64,000 nucleotides of DNA from Deltaproteobacteria bacterium. GTDB taxonomy: Bacteria; JAGRBM01; JAHCIT01. Both the position numbers and the translations under genes were made by a program. This document shows, piece by piece, positions 34,031 to 43,120 of the stretch. The notes below the pieces were generated by a model that saw nothing but the letters and a program-made list of their open reading frames with translations, searched no databases and was not told where the DNA came from. Position 1 is the stretch's first letter. Every line of letters begins with the position of its first letter. The stretch is taken from NCBI GenBank assembly GCA_026129095.1, contig JAHCIT010000001.1, positions 310,245 to 374,244 of the forward strand. Reading direction: 5' to 3'.

Positions 34031-35059
34031 CTACAGCTCCCAGAGGGTGCGGCTGAATTTGCCCGTACCGGAATCCCAGCGGAATTCGGCCCACGGCGCG
34101 GTGGGTTCACTCGGATGGGGCCCGACAATAACAGTAACCGGACCGCCGGGCCGCCGCCGTTCCGGAAGTTTTCCAATCCAGTCGCAGAACTGCTCGAAAC
34201 CCTGCGGATACCGAACGGACCTGTCGTACACGGAAACCAGAAACAGGTCAGCCTTTATCTGGCCGAAATCGGCAATTGCGCTGCGTACCAGCGGAAACCG
34301 GTCAAAGTCGGCCACAACCGCAGCAACCCGGTCCGGCACACCGGGTTCAGGCACCGGGGCAAGCCAGCCCTGGGCAAAGCCAAACTTGCGGGGTTCGACG
34401 GCCGGATAAAATTTCCTGCCAACCTTTTCCCACAATCCGAACTCCTTCATGTGCGGGAGTGCGAGATTGCCGACCATGACCCGTTTCCAGTTCTCATCGT
34501 TCCTGTAAAGCGCCTTCCAGTTTTCGTACTCACGGCGAAACGCACCCATAACGGCGAAAAACTCGCGCGATACTTCTTCGGGCATCGGTACGGGAAGCGT
34601 ACTGCCCAGAAGCCGCAGGATCAGCCCCAACGGCATTACCTGCTTCCATCCGTCTTCGGCTCCGGCCTCAATCCGCCGGATGAAGTCGAGCGGTACCGGC
34701 TCGCCGCGGGCATCCGTAAGCTGTCCGGCGTCGAAGATGACGTATTCCAGCACGTCCTTGTAGGCTGCCAATGCAGGCGATGAACGAAGTGCTTCCGCCA
34801 GCGTATCCTCAATCCTTACCGACTCACCGGCCGTCAGGGGATCCTGTCCGTAAACCATTGGTAACGATTTGAAGAAATCGAGCGGCCGGTCAACCGGACT
34901 GATTTTCCGTTCGCCCAGTTCCACCGGCCTCGACAGCACGAAAATGGCATCGGACAACGCCTTGCCGGCGGCGTACAGCCGCCCATCGTCCAGGAATACC
35001 CGGAACAGCGGGACTTTCTGGTCTCCGTCAAAGCGCATGAATGGGATGGTTTCGATCAT
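34031..35059 (-). CDS. Hypothetical cytoplasmic protein
   Basis: A 342-residue soluble protein, starting MIETIPFMRFDGDQKVPLF and ending APWAEFRWDSGTGKFSRTLW. The last ~100 residues have alternating hydrophobic strands (VAAVVADFDRFPL, ADLFLVSVYDRS, GPVTVIVGPHP), suggesting an alpha/beta domain. The frame continues to a TTG at 35086, but the ATG at 35059 is preferred. I recognise no family. It precedes the CcmI-like lipoprotein gene by 11 bases, so the two are probably one transcription unit. Confidence 0.65.
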   Translation of the reverse strand: MIETIPFMRFDGDQKVPLFRVFLDDGRLYAAGKALSDAIFVLSRPVELGERKISPVDRPLDFFKSLPMVYGQDPLTAGESVRIEDTLAEALRSSPALAAYKDVLEYVIFDAGQLTDARGEPVPLDFIRRIEAGAEDGWKQVMPLGLILRLLGSTLPVPMPEEVSREFFAVMGAFRREYENWKALYRNDENWKRVMVGNLALPHMKEFGLWEKVGRKFYPAVEPRKFGFAQGWLAPVPEPGVPDRVAAVVADFDRFPLVRSAIADFGQIKADLFLVSVYDRSVRYPQGFEQFCDWIGKLPERRRPGGPVTVIVGPHPSEPTAPWAEFRWDSGTGKFSRTLWEL

Positions 35060-35478
35060 CGTGGCTTTGTTCGCCGGCAGACTCAATTGCCGGCGGCGGG
35101 CGTCACTATGAGGAGAAAATGCCGCAGTGGCAAATTGGCTGTGCAGGCAGCGGCGTTTATCTATCTAACTCATTGAAAAGACAACAGGTTTCACTGAACA
35201 CCACCGATTTTTATTCGGTGCATCATTGCCGTTGGTATCCGTCAAACTGCGTGCTAGGTAGGGAGGCCTTCCGGCACGGGGATGGGACGTTCACAGACGC
35301 CTGTCACCCAGGAACAGGGCCGCCGGATCGCATACAAAGCATGAGTTCGCTGTTCCTAAGTAGGACCGGAACTGGAGGCTCCAGAGTGCCCCGGTACCGG
35401 AAACCAAAAGACGGATACAGCAGCGAACTTCCGGCCCCGGCACATGGTCAGTAACCAAACCACCAGGGAGGAGAAGCG
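35060..35478. other. Intergenic region upstream of etfB
   Basis: About 420 bases between divergent genes without a convincing coding frame. Possible structures are a 6-bp inverted repeat CACCGA/TCGGTG (35202-35220) and a CTGGAGGCTCCAG palindrome near 35372. AACTCA at 35167 matches one arm of the 21-bp palindrome found near 61.4 kb, but a second arm is missing. The region should hold the etfB promoter and that of the hypothetical gene to the left. Confidence 0.35.
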
Positions 35479-36261
35479 ATGAAGATCGTCGTTCTCGTCA
35501 AGCAGACGCCTGACACAGAAACCAAGCCCAAGATTACCGCCGACAAGAAGCGGCTCGAGGAAGGCGAAATCAAGTTTGTCATGAACCCTTATGACGAATT
35601 CGCCGTCGAGGAAGCACTCAAGACCAAGGAAAAGATCGGCGGAGATTCGACCGTTACGGTTATCAGTCTTGGTCCGGACCGGGTGGTTGAAACCATCCGT
35701 ACGGCCCTTGCCATGGGTGCCGACACCGGCATTCACATCTCTGATCCGGCCCTGGACAGTGCTGACAGTTACGCTACTGCCGTGGCATTGGCCGCAGCAG
35801 CAAAAAAGGCCGGGTTCGATGTGATCTTCTGCGGCAAGCAGGCGATAGACGGTGATTTCGCGCAGGTGAACTCCCGTGTCGCAGAAACCCTGGATATTCC
35901 GCAAATCAACCTCACGACCAAGCTCGACCTTTCTGCCACTGGCGGCAAGGCCGAACGGCGTATTGAAGGCGGAGAGGAACTGATCGAGTTCCCGCTTCCG
36001 GCCCTGATTTCCTGCGAAAAGGGACTCAATGAACCCCGTTACGCATCCCTTCCCGGCATCATGAAAGCCAAGAAAAAGCCGCTAGACAAGCATGATCTGG
36101 CGGCTCTGGGCCTTTCGGCTGACGCGGTCAAGCCGCGGCTCCAGATCCAGGAAATCCGGATCCCCGAGCAGAAGCGCCGCGGTGTCAAGCTGACGGGCGA
36201 GGTGACCGAAACGGTTCCCAAGCTCGTGAAACTGCTCCGCGAAGAAGCCAAGGTCATCTGA
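35479..36261 (+). CDS. etfB: Electron transfer flavoprotein beta subunit
   Basis: A 260-residue protein starting KIVVLVKQTPDTETKPKI, the typical EtfB opening, followed by MNPYDEFAVEEAL and GADTGIHISD. It contains FCGKQAIDGDFAQV, the AMP/FAD-binding loop of EtfB. With EtfA it forms the heterodimer that takes electrons from acyl-CoA dehydrogenases and passes them to ETF-quinone oxidoreductase. AGGGAGGAG precedes the ATG. It is followed by etfA after 46 bases. Confidence 0.95.
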   Translation: MKIVVLVKQTPDTETKPKITADKKRLEEGEIKFVMNPYDEFAVEEALKTKEKIGGDSTVTVISLGPDRVVETIRTALAMGADTGIHISDPALDSADSYATAVALAAAAKKAGFDVIFCGKQAIDGDFAQVNSRVAETLDIPQINLTTKLDLSATGGKAERRIEGGEELIEFPLPALISCEKGLNEPRYASLPGIMKAKKKPLDKHDLAALGLSADAVKPRLQIQEIRIPEQKRRGVKLTGEVTETVPKLVKLLREEAKVI

Positions 36262-36307
36262 GCCGGGTCGAATGATCCCCCTCAACTAAACGGGAAGGAA
36301 ATACATC

Positions 36308-37300
36308 ATGGCAGAAAAAGACGTTCTGATTGTCGCCGAGCAGCGCGGTGGCACCATCCGGAAGATTAGTTACGAACTGGCCGGCATCGGTGGCCAGCTT
36401 GCCCAAAAAACCGGTGGCGAGCTTGTGGCCGTCCTCATCGGCGAGGGCGTACAGGGTGCGGCCGCCAGCCTTGGGAAATACGGCGTGAAGAAGGTGCTCG
36501 TCGCTGACGGCCCGGCCTTCAAGCTTTACTCGACCGAAGGCTACGTGACCGCGGCCGCCAAGGCCGTCGAAAAGGTGCAGCCAGGCATTGTGCTGACCGG
36601 CGCTTCGGCGCTGGGACGCGATCTTTCGGCCCGGCTCGCCCAGCGGCTCAAGACTGGCCTTGTGACAGACAGCGTAGGTCTCGATATTGTCGACGGGAAA
36701 CTGCAAGGCATCCGTCCGGCACTCTCGGGCAAGATCCAGCATGTGGTTACGATTCCTGAATCCAGACCACAGATCGCTTCCATACGGCCGAACGTGTTCA
36801 ATGTGCCTGAGGCAAATGGACCTGACGCATCAGTCGAGACGCTCGATCATGGCGTGGACGCAGGCAAGATCCGCGCCAAGGTGACCGAAGTGCGTGCCTC
36901 GGCCGGAGCCAAGGCAGACCTCACCGAGGCCGAACGAATCGTGTCCGGCGGACGCGCGCTCAAGGCAGCCGAAAACTTCAAGATCATGAACGATCTGGCT
37001 GACGTGATCGGCGCGACAGTTGGTGCTTCCCGTGCGGCGGTGGATTCGGGCTACGCCCCTCACGCCATGCAGATCGGCCAGACGGGCAAGGTTGTTAATC
37101 CGACCCTGTATCTGGGCTTTGGCATTTCGGGCGCCATCCAGCACCTTGCCGGCATGCGGACCTCGAAGGTTATCGTGGCGGTGAACAAGGATCCTGATGC
37201 ACCGATCTGGCAGATCGCTGACTACGGCATCGTTGATGACCTGTTCAAGGTCACCCCGGCGCTAATCGAGGAGTTCAAGAAGTTGCTCGCACAGGGCTGA
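36308..37300 (+). CDS. etfA: Electron transfer flavoprotein alpha subunit
   Basis: A 330-residue protein. The C-terminal FAD domain is unmistakable: [40 protein letters not shown] and [16 protein letters not shown]. The N-terminal domain opens with a short strand and is typical of short EtfA. It pairs with EtfB and feeds electrons from beta-oxidation into the respiratory chain. AAGGAAATAC lies upstream. A rho-independent terminator follows directly after the gene. Confidence 0.95.
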   Translation: MAEKDVLIVAEQRGGTIRKISYELAGIGGQLAQKTGGELVAVLIGEGVQGAAASLGKYGVKKVLVADGPAFKLYSTEGYVTAAAKAVEKVQPGIVLTGASALGRDLSARLAQRLKTGLVTDSVGLDIVDGKLQGIRPALSGKIQHVVTIPESRPQIASIRPNVFNVPEANGPDASVETLDHGVDAGKIRAKVTEVRASAGAKADLTEAERIVSGGRALKAAENFKIMNDLADVIGATVGASRAAVDSGYAPHAMQIGQTGKVVNPTLYLGFGISGAIQHLAGMRTSKVIVAVNKDPDAPIWQIADYGIVDDLFKVTPALIEEFKKLLAQG

Positions 37301-37321
37301 TTCAGTCCCCGGTTTCATCCG

Positions 37322-37362
37322 GAACGCCGGTCCTGCTGCAAGCGGGCCGGCGTTCTGTTTTT
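37322..37362 (+). terminator. Rho-independent terminator after etfA
   Basis: GAACGCCGG (37322-37330) pairs exactly with CCGGCGTTC (37347-37355), followed by a T-rich run TGTTTTTA. It closes the etfBA unit and separates it from the convergent acetyltransferase-like gene that starts at 37792. Confidence 0.8.
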
Positions 37363-37792
37363 ATCCGGCTTCTCCAGAGCCGCCTTCAAGCGGATCCAGC
37401 CATTCCTCCAGATCAAATGTCATCTGCATATGATGGATTTTCCGTCCCGACTCCGGCATGAACTGATCAATGCGCTCATCAATTACCAAGGCCCTGATCC
37501 CACGGTGCTGACAAATCCGGGCTGCCGCCAGCACGAATTGTCCGGTCATCTCGTCGCTATCCGAATAAAACTTCACGAGGTCGGCCCGGAGCAATTCTCG
37601 ATCGGCGAGCCTTATTTCGCAGAACCCTGCTACCTGACCGTCCCGCTCCGCAACCAGCATGATGGTATCCGGGATATGCAACTCTCTGGCAATCCGGCCT
37701 TGGACTTCGGCCGCAGCCATGGATGGTTTAAGGGAACAGTAAAGCCCTGTCAGTGACGCAATATCACTATCCATCGCATACCGGACCAGCAT
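37361..37792 (-). CDS. GNAT-like acetyltransferase (divergent)
   Basis: A 143-residue protein with the outline of a GNAT fold: an opening RYAMDSDIASLTGLYCSL, a central strand IMLVAERDGQVAGFCEIRL and then a helix AAARICQHRGIRALVI. The acetyl-CoA pyrophosphate loop (Q/RxxGxG/A) is poorly conserved, so catalysis is doubtful. It could be a degenerate acetyltransferase or a ligand-binding relative. It is convergent to etfA. The substrate is unknown. Confidence 0.6.
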   Translation of the reverse strand: MLVRYAMDSDIASLTGLYCSLKPSMAAAEVQGRIARELHIPDTIMLVAERDGQVAGFCEIRLADRELLRADLVKFYSDSDEMTGQFVLAAARICQHRGIRALVIDERIDQFMPESGRKIHHMQMTFDLEEWLDPLEGGSGEAG

Positions 37793-37874
37793 GACTGCAT
37801 ATTATCACAAATCGCCAAAACGGCGATCGTGCCCCCAGCCTGACTTTGACATGGTGCACGCTATGCTGCGGGAA

Positions 37875-39539
37875 ATGAAACCCGCTCGCCAATGGAGGAT
37901 TCTCCCTGCCGTTATCCTTTCTGGCCTCTTCATGGCAGGTTGCGATATTGCCGACCAGGACGCACCGCATCGGCTGAAATCCCGGCTTGCCGAAACCGGC
38001 TGGACAGATATCCAGACGGGCACCGCCGGCTGGCAAATCACGATCAGGGGAATTGAACGTCATTCGGAAGGTATCTCCGCCCGGCGGGAAACGGCCTTGG
38101 GTCAGGTGATCATCGCTGCAGGACGGTTCCGGGCACGGATTACCTGGGTAGAACTGTTAACCGGTGGCGGCGCGGATGTGTCCCTGACGGGTCTTGGTGC
38201 CATGTGGGAACCGGATGCATCAGGAATGCTGCGAACGTCCCCTTCCCTCCCGGACTGGCCTGAGCCCACGATACAGGCACTCGCAGGGGCATTTGCGGGC
38301 AAAATTCCCAAGGCCGCCGCCAGAAATATCCGCTCACTGACGATTTCCGGTAAAGCGGGAAAATATAGCGACCCCACCACCATTCAACTGGACTGGGACG
38401 GATCAGGACAAAAAGGTGCCATTTCGCTCCGCAGGGCCGACAGTTCCCTCACATTGCAGCTGAAATCACGGCCGGTTGAAGATGAAAGCATTGAGTGGAA
38501 TGTCATTCCCGATATTGGCAAACCCATCGGCCCAGTGCGGATCGCCCTTGACGGGAAAATCTCGCTTGCCGGGCCAGCCGACCTTTCACTGGTGACCAGC
38601 CTTTTCGTTCCGCAGGCGGTCCTGTCGCTGGATTCTGGTAGCTCAATAATGTTCACACCAGCTGGCTGGTCCTTGAGGCTTGAACACATGGAGGCCGGTC
38701 ACAGGGACGGCATCACAACCCAGCTCTCCGGTAGCTGGGAGAAATCAAAGACGGATCACGAAATAACACTGGAAACTGCCAAATCACGTTCCCGCTTCAA
38801 GTTTGCCAACAGCGATCTGGCTCTTCTGGAGGTAACAGGTGAACTTTCCTCCCTCCAGATACCGGGAGCAGCCACGGGAACTCTTGCACTCGGAGAGCTG
38901 TTTCCCGTTTCCTGGCAGGGGAAGCAGGTGAATCTGGACAGTTTCGTTTTCCGGGGCATTACCGGCAGCACCGGCAAGCACTCTTTCCGGCTCGAAAGTC
39001 CAACTGATCAACTGCCCGGCATCCGTTTCCGGCTGTCACATCCGCCCGGCGGCATGTCAGAGATCCAGTTCGATCTGAATGGCATACCGGCAGCGCCGTT
39101 CGTAAAGCCGCTCGGCTTGCCATCAGCAGTAGCTGCTGCCGTTATTCGTGCGGAAATCCGGGCAAATGATCGCTCGTCCAGCATCCGTATTCATGCTTCA
39201 GGAGTTGGACGCCCTCTTGGCGATCTTGTCCCGTTCCCGGCAGAAATGCGTGATGCACTTGTCGGACCGGAGTTCCGGTCCCTCTGGCAGGCAAGGCTGG
39301 ACAGTGGACTGTTCGGACTCGACTGGCAGGACGGTCGCTGGTCCCGGCGGGTCCATGTTTCTACTGACGCCTACCGTATTGAGGGCGAATACGATCTCGT
39401 CGAGGTCTCCCGCCGGGACCGCCGTGGTGAACCGATCCGTTTTATGCTCTCGGGGCCTCTTCTCAAGCCTAAAATTGACTTTGCCGACGCCGGCATGCGG
39501 GCAAAATTTCTGGGAGTCATCGGCGGCGGGGCAAAATAG
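37875..39539 (+). CDS. Lipoprotein with AsmA/GspN-like beta-rich domains
   Basis: A 554-residue predicted lipoprotein (MKPARQWRILPAVILSGLFM then AGC, Cys23). Nearly all of the rest is beta strand in a repeating 12-15-residue pattern (GKISLAGPADLSLVTSL and similar). The C-terminus reads FMLSGPLLKPKIDF, the 'GPLxxPKI' pattern familiar from AsmA-like and GspN-like periplasmic proteins. This suggests a role in outer-membrane lipid handling or secretion, but no specific family is certain. Starts at 37851 and 37863 would also give a signal peptide. It is divergent from the acetyltransferase-like gene. Confidence 0.6.
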   Translation: MKPARQWRILPAVILSGLFMAGCDIADQDAPHRLKSRLAETGWTDIQTGTAGWQITIRGIERHSEGISARRETALGQVIIAAGRFRARITWVELLTGGGADVSLTGLGAMWEPDASGMLRTSPSLPDWPEPTIQALAGAFAGKIPKAAARNIRSLTISGKAGKYSDPTTIQLDWDGSGQKGAISLRRADSSLTLQLKSRPVEDESIEWNVIPDIGKPIGPVRIALDGKISLAGPADLSLVTSLFVPQAVLSLDSGSSIMFTPAGWSLRLEHMEAGHRDGITTQLSGSWEKSKTDHEITLETAKSRSRFKFANSDLALLEVTGELSSLQIPGAATGTLALGELFPVSWQGKQVNLDSFVFRGITGSTGKHSFRLESPTDQLPGIRFRLSHPPGGMSEIQFDLNGIPAAPFVKPLGLPSAVAAAVIRAEIRANDRSSSIRIHASGVGRPLGDLVPFPAEMRDALVGPEFRSLWQARLDSGLFGLDWQDGRWSRRVHVSTDAYRIEGEYDLVEVSRRDRRGEPIRFMLSGPLLKPKIDFADAGMRAKFLGVIGGGAK

Positions 39540-39627
39540 CGTTATCGGCATGGTTGACCCTCGCCAGTACCGGCGGGTATCTGCGGAGGGCCTTAGGTCG
39601 GTCCCTGGGAGAAAGGCTGCGCGGCCC

Positions 39628-40716
39628 GTGACTGTCGAAACCGTTCGTCTCCGTAATGGCGTTCTGGAACTGATCGACCAGCGCCGACTGCCCTCAAAAG
39701 AGATCTGGATCAGGTGCCGTACGGCAGAGGATACCGCACGGGCCATCGAGACGATGGCCGTTCGCGGTGCGCCGGCAATCGGAGTCGCGGCCGCTTACGG
39801 GGTTGCTGCCGGGGCTGCAGCGCTGAAGGGACGCACGCCCTCTGCACTTCAGTTTGAACTGGAGCGGCACATCGAACGCCTCGCCCGGACCCGGCCAACA
39901 GCGGTCAACCTGTTCTGGGCCCTGGAGCGGATGCGGACCTGCGCCCGCACCCTGCTCGAAAATGGCGCGGACCGGGACCGGCTGGCCCGTGCCCTGCTGG
40001 ATGAGGCGGTCCGTATTCATGCCGAAGATCTCGCCGCTTCCCGTGCAATGGCCGATTACGGAGCACGGCTCATTCCCAAAGGTTCCAGAATCCTGACCCA
40101 TTGCAATGCCGGCGCCCTGGCAACGAGTGGAGCCTATGGGACGGCCCTCGGTGTCATCAAACGTGCACACGAGCAGGGAAAAAAGATCAGCGTGTGGGTC
40201 GATGAAACCCGGCCATTCCTTCAGGGAGCACGGCTTACCGCCTGGGAGTGCGTGAAGGAAGGCATACCGGCAACGCTGATTACCGACAATATGGCCGGGC
40301 ATTTCATGAAATCCGGGGACGTGGATTGCGTGATTGTCGGAGCCGACCGGATCGCCGCCAACGGCGATACAGCAAACAAGATCGGAACCTATACTCTTTC
40401 GGTACTTGCAAAGGAGCACAGGATTCCTTTCTATGTTGCGGCGCCGCTTTCGACAGTGGATCTCGCCACTCCCGACGGGAGCCAGATACCCATTGAGGAG
40501 CGGAGCCACGAGGAGATTCGCAGCTTCCGGCACATACGGCACGCACCAGAGAAGGTCAGCGCACGGCATCCGGCTTTTGATGTAACGCCAGCCTCCAGCG
40601 TGACGGCAATCATTACCGAGGCTGGAGTAGCCAAACCTCCCTACCGGCGTTCGCTAGGAGCGCTTTTCAAGGGACACCCAGTCATCCGCACAGAACGAAG
40701 GGAAAAACGGAAATGA
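39628..40716 (+). CDS. mtnA: S-methyl-5-thioribose-1-phosphate isomerase
   Basis: A 362-residue enzyme of the eIF-2B-alpha-like family. It has VRGAPAIGVAAAYGVA, ATSGAYGTALGV, WVDETRPFLQGARLTAWE and GADRIAANGDTANKIGT, all diagnostic of MtnA. It isomerises methylthioribose-1-phosphate to methylthioribulose-1-phosphate in methionine salvage. No other salvage gene is adjacent. The GTG at 39628 gives VTVETVRLRNGVLELIDQ, the usual family start; an in-frame ATG at 39550 would add 26 residues. The stop overlaps the next gene's ATG by 4 bases. Confidence 0.93.
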   Translation: MTVETVRLRNGVLELIDQRRLPSKEIWIRCRTAEDTARAIETMAVRGAPAIGVAAAYGVAAGAAALKGRTPSALQFELERHIERLARTRPTAVNLFWALERMRTCARTLLENGADRDRLARALLDEAVRIHAEDLAASRAMADYGARLIPKGSRILTHCNAGALATSGAYGTALGVIKRAHEQGKKISVWVDETRPFLQGARLTAWECVKEGIPATLITDNMAGHFMKSGDVDCVIVGADRIAANGDTANKIGTYTLSVLAKEHRIPFYVAAPLSTVDLATPDGSQIPIEERSHEEIRSFRHIRHAPEKVSARHPAFDVTPASSVTAIITEAGVAKPPYRRSLGALFKGHPVIRTERREKRK

Positions 40717-41627
40717 TGCTTCAGGGAAAAGTAGGAATCATTACAGGCTCAGGCCGTGGAATCGGCCGTGAAATTGCGCTGCTCATGGCCAGGCATGGCG
40801 CATCCGTGATTGTGAATGATCTTGGCGCCGCACCCGATGGCAGCACTACTGCCGAGCGGCCTGCCGAGGAAGTCGTCACCGAAATCAGGAAGGCTGGAGG
40901 CAGGGCTGCCCCAAACTTCGGATCCGTTGTCTCATGGGATGATGCCCATTCGATGGTAGCCCAGGCGGTCAAGGAGTTCGGCAAGATCGACTTCGTGGTA
41001 AACAATGCCGGAAACCTGCGCGACGTGATTTTTCACAAGATGACCGAGCAGGACTGGGACGCAGTAATCGCCGTTCATCTAAAGGGCAACTTCAACCTTT
41101 GCCGTGCTGCCGCAGAGCATTTCCGCAAGCAGCAGTCCGGCTCATTCATCAATTTCACTTCGACATCAGGACTTATCGGCAACTTTGGCCAGGCGAACTA
41201 TGCCGCCGCCAAACTCGGCATTATTGGCCTCACCCGTTCGATCGCGCTGGACATGAGCCGTTTCAATGTCCGGGCAAATGCCATCGCCCCGTTCGCATGG
41301 ACGCGCCTGACGGCGACAATTCCCGAAGGCGAGACCGATGCGCAGAAGGCCCGGGTGGAAAACCTCAAGAAGATGAAGGCGGAGCAAATCGCACCACTCG
41401 CCGTTTTCCTCGCTTCGGACCAGGCCAAGGACATCACTGGCCAGGTGTTTGCCGTCCGGGGTGGCGAGATCGTGCTGTTTTCGCTGCCGCGTCCGGTGCG
41501 TCACATTCATCACGCAGACGGCTGGACTGCCGAGGATATCGCTGCCGTGCTGCCGGGAGCACTCAAGACGAATTTCGTTCCGCTCCAGGTATCAGCAGAT
41601 ATCTTCCCTTACGACCCGCTGATATAA
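40713..41627 (+). CDS. SDR dehydrogenase resembling the MFE-2 hydroxyacyl-CoA dehydrogenase domain
   Basis: A 304-residue short-chain dehydrogenase with TGSGRGIG (cofactor), NDLGAAPDGSTTAERPAEEV, NNAGNLRD, SSTSGLIGNFGQANYAAAK-type catalytic residues (Ser, YxxxK) and GGEIVLFS. The insertion after the second strand and the C-terminal extension DGWTAEDIA match the N-terminal 3-hydroxyacyl-CoA dehydrogenase domain of multifunctional enzyme type 2. It would oxidise 3-hydroxyacyl-CoA in beta-oxidation, in line with the nearby ETF genes. It starts in the stop codon of mtnA and ends 5 bases before gatB on the other strand. Confidence 0.85.
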   Translation: MMLQGKVGIITGSGRGIGREIALLMARHGASVIVNDLGAAPDGSTTAERPAEEVVTEIRKAGGRAAPNFGSVVSWDDAHSMVAQAVKEFGKIDFVVNNAGNLRDVIFHKMTEQDWDAVIAVHLKGNFNLCRAAAEHFRKQQSGSFINFTSTSGLIGNFGQANYAAAKLGIIGLTRSIALDMSRFNVRANAIAPFAWTRLTATIPEGETDAQKARVENLKKMKAEQIAPLAVFLASDQAKDITGQVFAVRGGEIVLFSLPRPVRHIHHADGWTAEDIAAVLPGALKTNFVPLQVSADIFPYDPLI

Positions 41628-41632
41628 AGGGA

Positions 41633-43084
41633 CTACCCGAGTTTTTCCTTGAGCAGCCGGTTCACGACCGCGGGGTTGGCTTTGCCCTGCGTTGCCTTCA
41701 TGACGGCGCCGACAAAGAAACCAAAAACGCTCTGCTTTCCGCCCTTGTACTGCTCTACCTGTTTGGCATTGGCGGCAATTACATTGTCGATCACTTTTGC
41801 CAATTCACCCTCGTCCGAGACCTGAACGAGCCCCTTGGACTTGACGATCTCCTCCGGTTCCTTGCCGCTCGTCCACATATCGCCAAAAACATCCTTGGCG
41901 ATCTTTCCGGAAATCGTGCCCTTCTGGATGAGGGTAATCAGTGCGGCAAGCGTCTCGGGCGTTACTTTCGCTTTGGGGAGTTCCGTCTCGACATCCTTCA
42001 CCTCACAGAGGACTTCCGTCTGGATCCAGTTGGCTGCAACCTTGGCGTCGCCGCACAGCTTCGCGGTCTTTTCGAAAAATGACGCCAGCACCTTGTCGGA
42101 CGAAAGGATGCCAGCATCGTAGTCGGACAGGCTGTAATCGGATATGAACCGCTGCCGCTTTGCCTCGGGAAGTTCCGGCAGTCTGGCACTGATATCACTA
42201 ATCTGCGCCTCGCTTACGACGAGCGGCAGGAGGTCTGGCTCCGGGAAGTAGCGGTAGTCATGTGCTTCTTCCTTGGACCGCATGGACCGGGTTTCGCCCG
42301 TATTGGCGTCGAACAGGCGGGTTTCCTGCACAATCGTACCGCCAGTCGAGAGGATCATCTCCTGCCGCCGGATTTCGTACTCAATGGCCCGTTCCAGAAA
42401 CCGGAACGAATTGACGTTCTTCGTCTCGGTCCGGGTGCCCAGTTTTTCGGAACCTTTTGGCCGGAGCGAGACATTGGCGTCGCATCGCAGGGAACCCTCT
42501 TCCATGTTGCCGTCACAAACGCCGAGATACAGAAGCACCTGCCGGAGTTCCTTCAGATACGCGCTTGCCTCGCGGGCTGACCGGATATCAGGTTCGGAAA
42601 CGATTTCCATCAGGGGCGTGCAGGCACGATTCAAATCGATCAGCGATGAACGGATATCGCGTGAAGCTTCATGCAGGGATTTTCCGGCATCTTCTTCCAT
42701 GTGGATGCGGGTAATGCGGACTTCCTTCTCGTAGGCCACACGTCCATCGTCCCCCAGCACACGCGCTTTCAGGTTTCCACCTGAACAGAGCGGCAGGTCG
42801 TACTGGGAAATCTGATACCCCTTGGGAAGATCGGGATAGAAGTAGTTCTTCCGGGAAAAGACCGACTTGCCGTTGATCCTGCAGCCAAGCGCCAGCCCCG
42901 TCCGGATGGCGTATTCGACCGCCTGACGGTTCAACTTGGGAAGAACTCCCGGAAAACCCAGGCAGATGGGACACGTATTGGCATTCGGGTCATCCCCGAA
43001 GGAAGCCGAGCACGAACAGAAGAGCTTGGTCTTCGTGAGCATCTGGGCGTGGACTTCAAGCCCGATGACTGCTTCGTACTCCAT
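41633..43084 (-). CDS. gatB: Asp/Glu-tRNA(Asn/Gln) amidotransferase subunit B
   Basis: A 483-residue protein beginning [13 protein letters not shown], with [20 protein letters not shown] (zinc-binding cysteines), CPICLGFPG and [12 protein letters not shown]. It is the tRNA-binding, kinase-type subunit of GatCAB, which converts misacylated Glu-tRNA(Gln) or Asp-tRNA(Asn) to the amidated forms. The C-terminal YqeY-like helical domain ([32 protein letters not shown]) is intact. AAGGAG lies upstream of the ATG. It is the last of the three gat genes on this strand. Confidence 0.96.
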   Translation of the reverse strand: MEYEAVIGLEVHAQMLTKTKLFCSCSASFGDDPNANTCPICLGFPGVLPKLNRQAVEYAIRTGLALGCRINGKSVFSRKNYFYPDLPKGYQISQYDLPLCSGGNLKARVLGDDGRVAYEKEVRITRIHMEEDAGKSLHEASRDIRSSLIDLNRACTPLMEIVSEPDIRSAREASAYLKELRQVLLYLGVCDGNMEEGSLRCDANVSLRPKGSEKLGTRTETKNVNSFRFLERAIEYEIRRQEMILSTGGTIVQETRLFDANTGETRSMRSKEEAHDYRYFPEPDLLPLVVSEAQISDISARLPELPEAKRQRFISDYSLSDYDAGILSSDKVLASFFEKTAKLCGDAKVAANWIQTEVLCEVKDVETELPKAKVTPETLAALITLIQKGTISGKIAKDVFGDMWTSGKEPEEIVKSKGLVQVSDEGELAKVIDNVIAANAKQVEQYKGGKQSVFGFFVGAVMKATQGKANPAVVNRLLKEKLG

Positions 43085-43120
43085 TGATATCCTGCTCCTT
43101 CAGAAATCCTGTACCTGCCG

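Noticed and set aside
35167-35172. Half of the 61.4-kb palindrome (AACTCA) upstream of etfB
   Set aside because: A six-base match without a second arm is expected by chance.
35100-35454. Rightward open frame before etfB
   Set aside because: Sequence overlaps the start of a leftward gene, is rich in unusual residues and looks like translated intergenic DNA.
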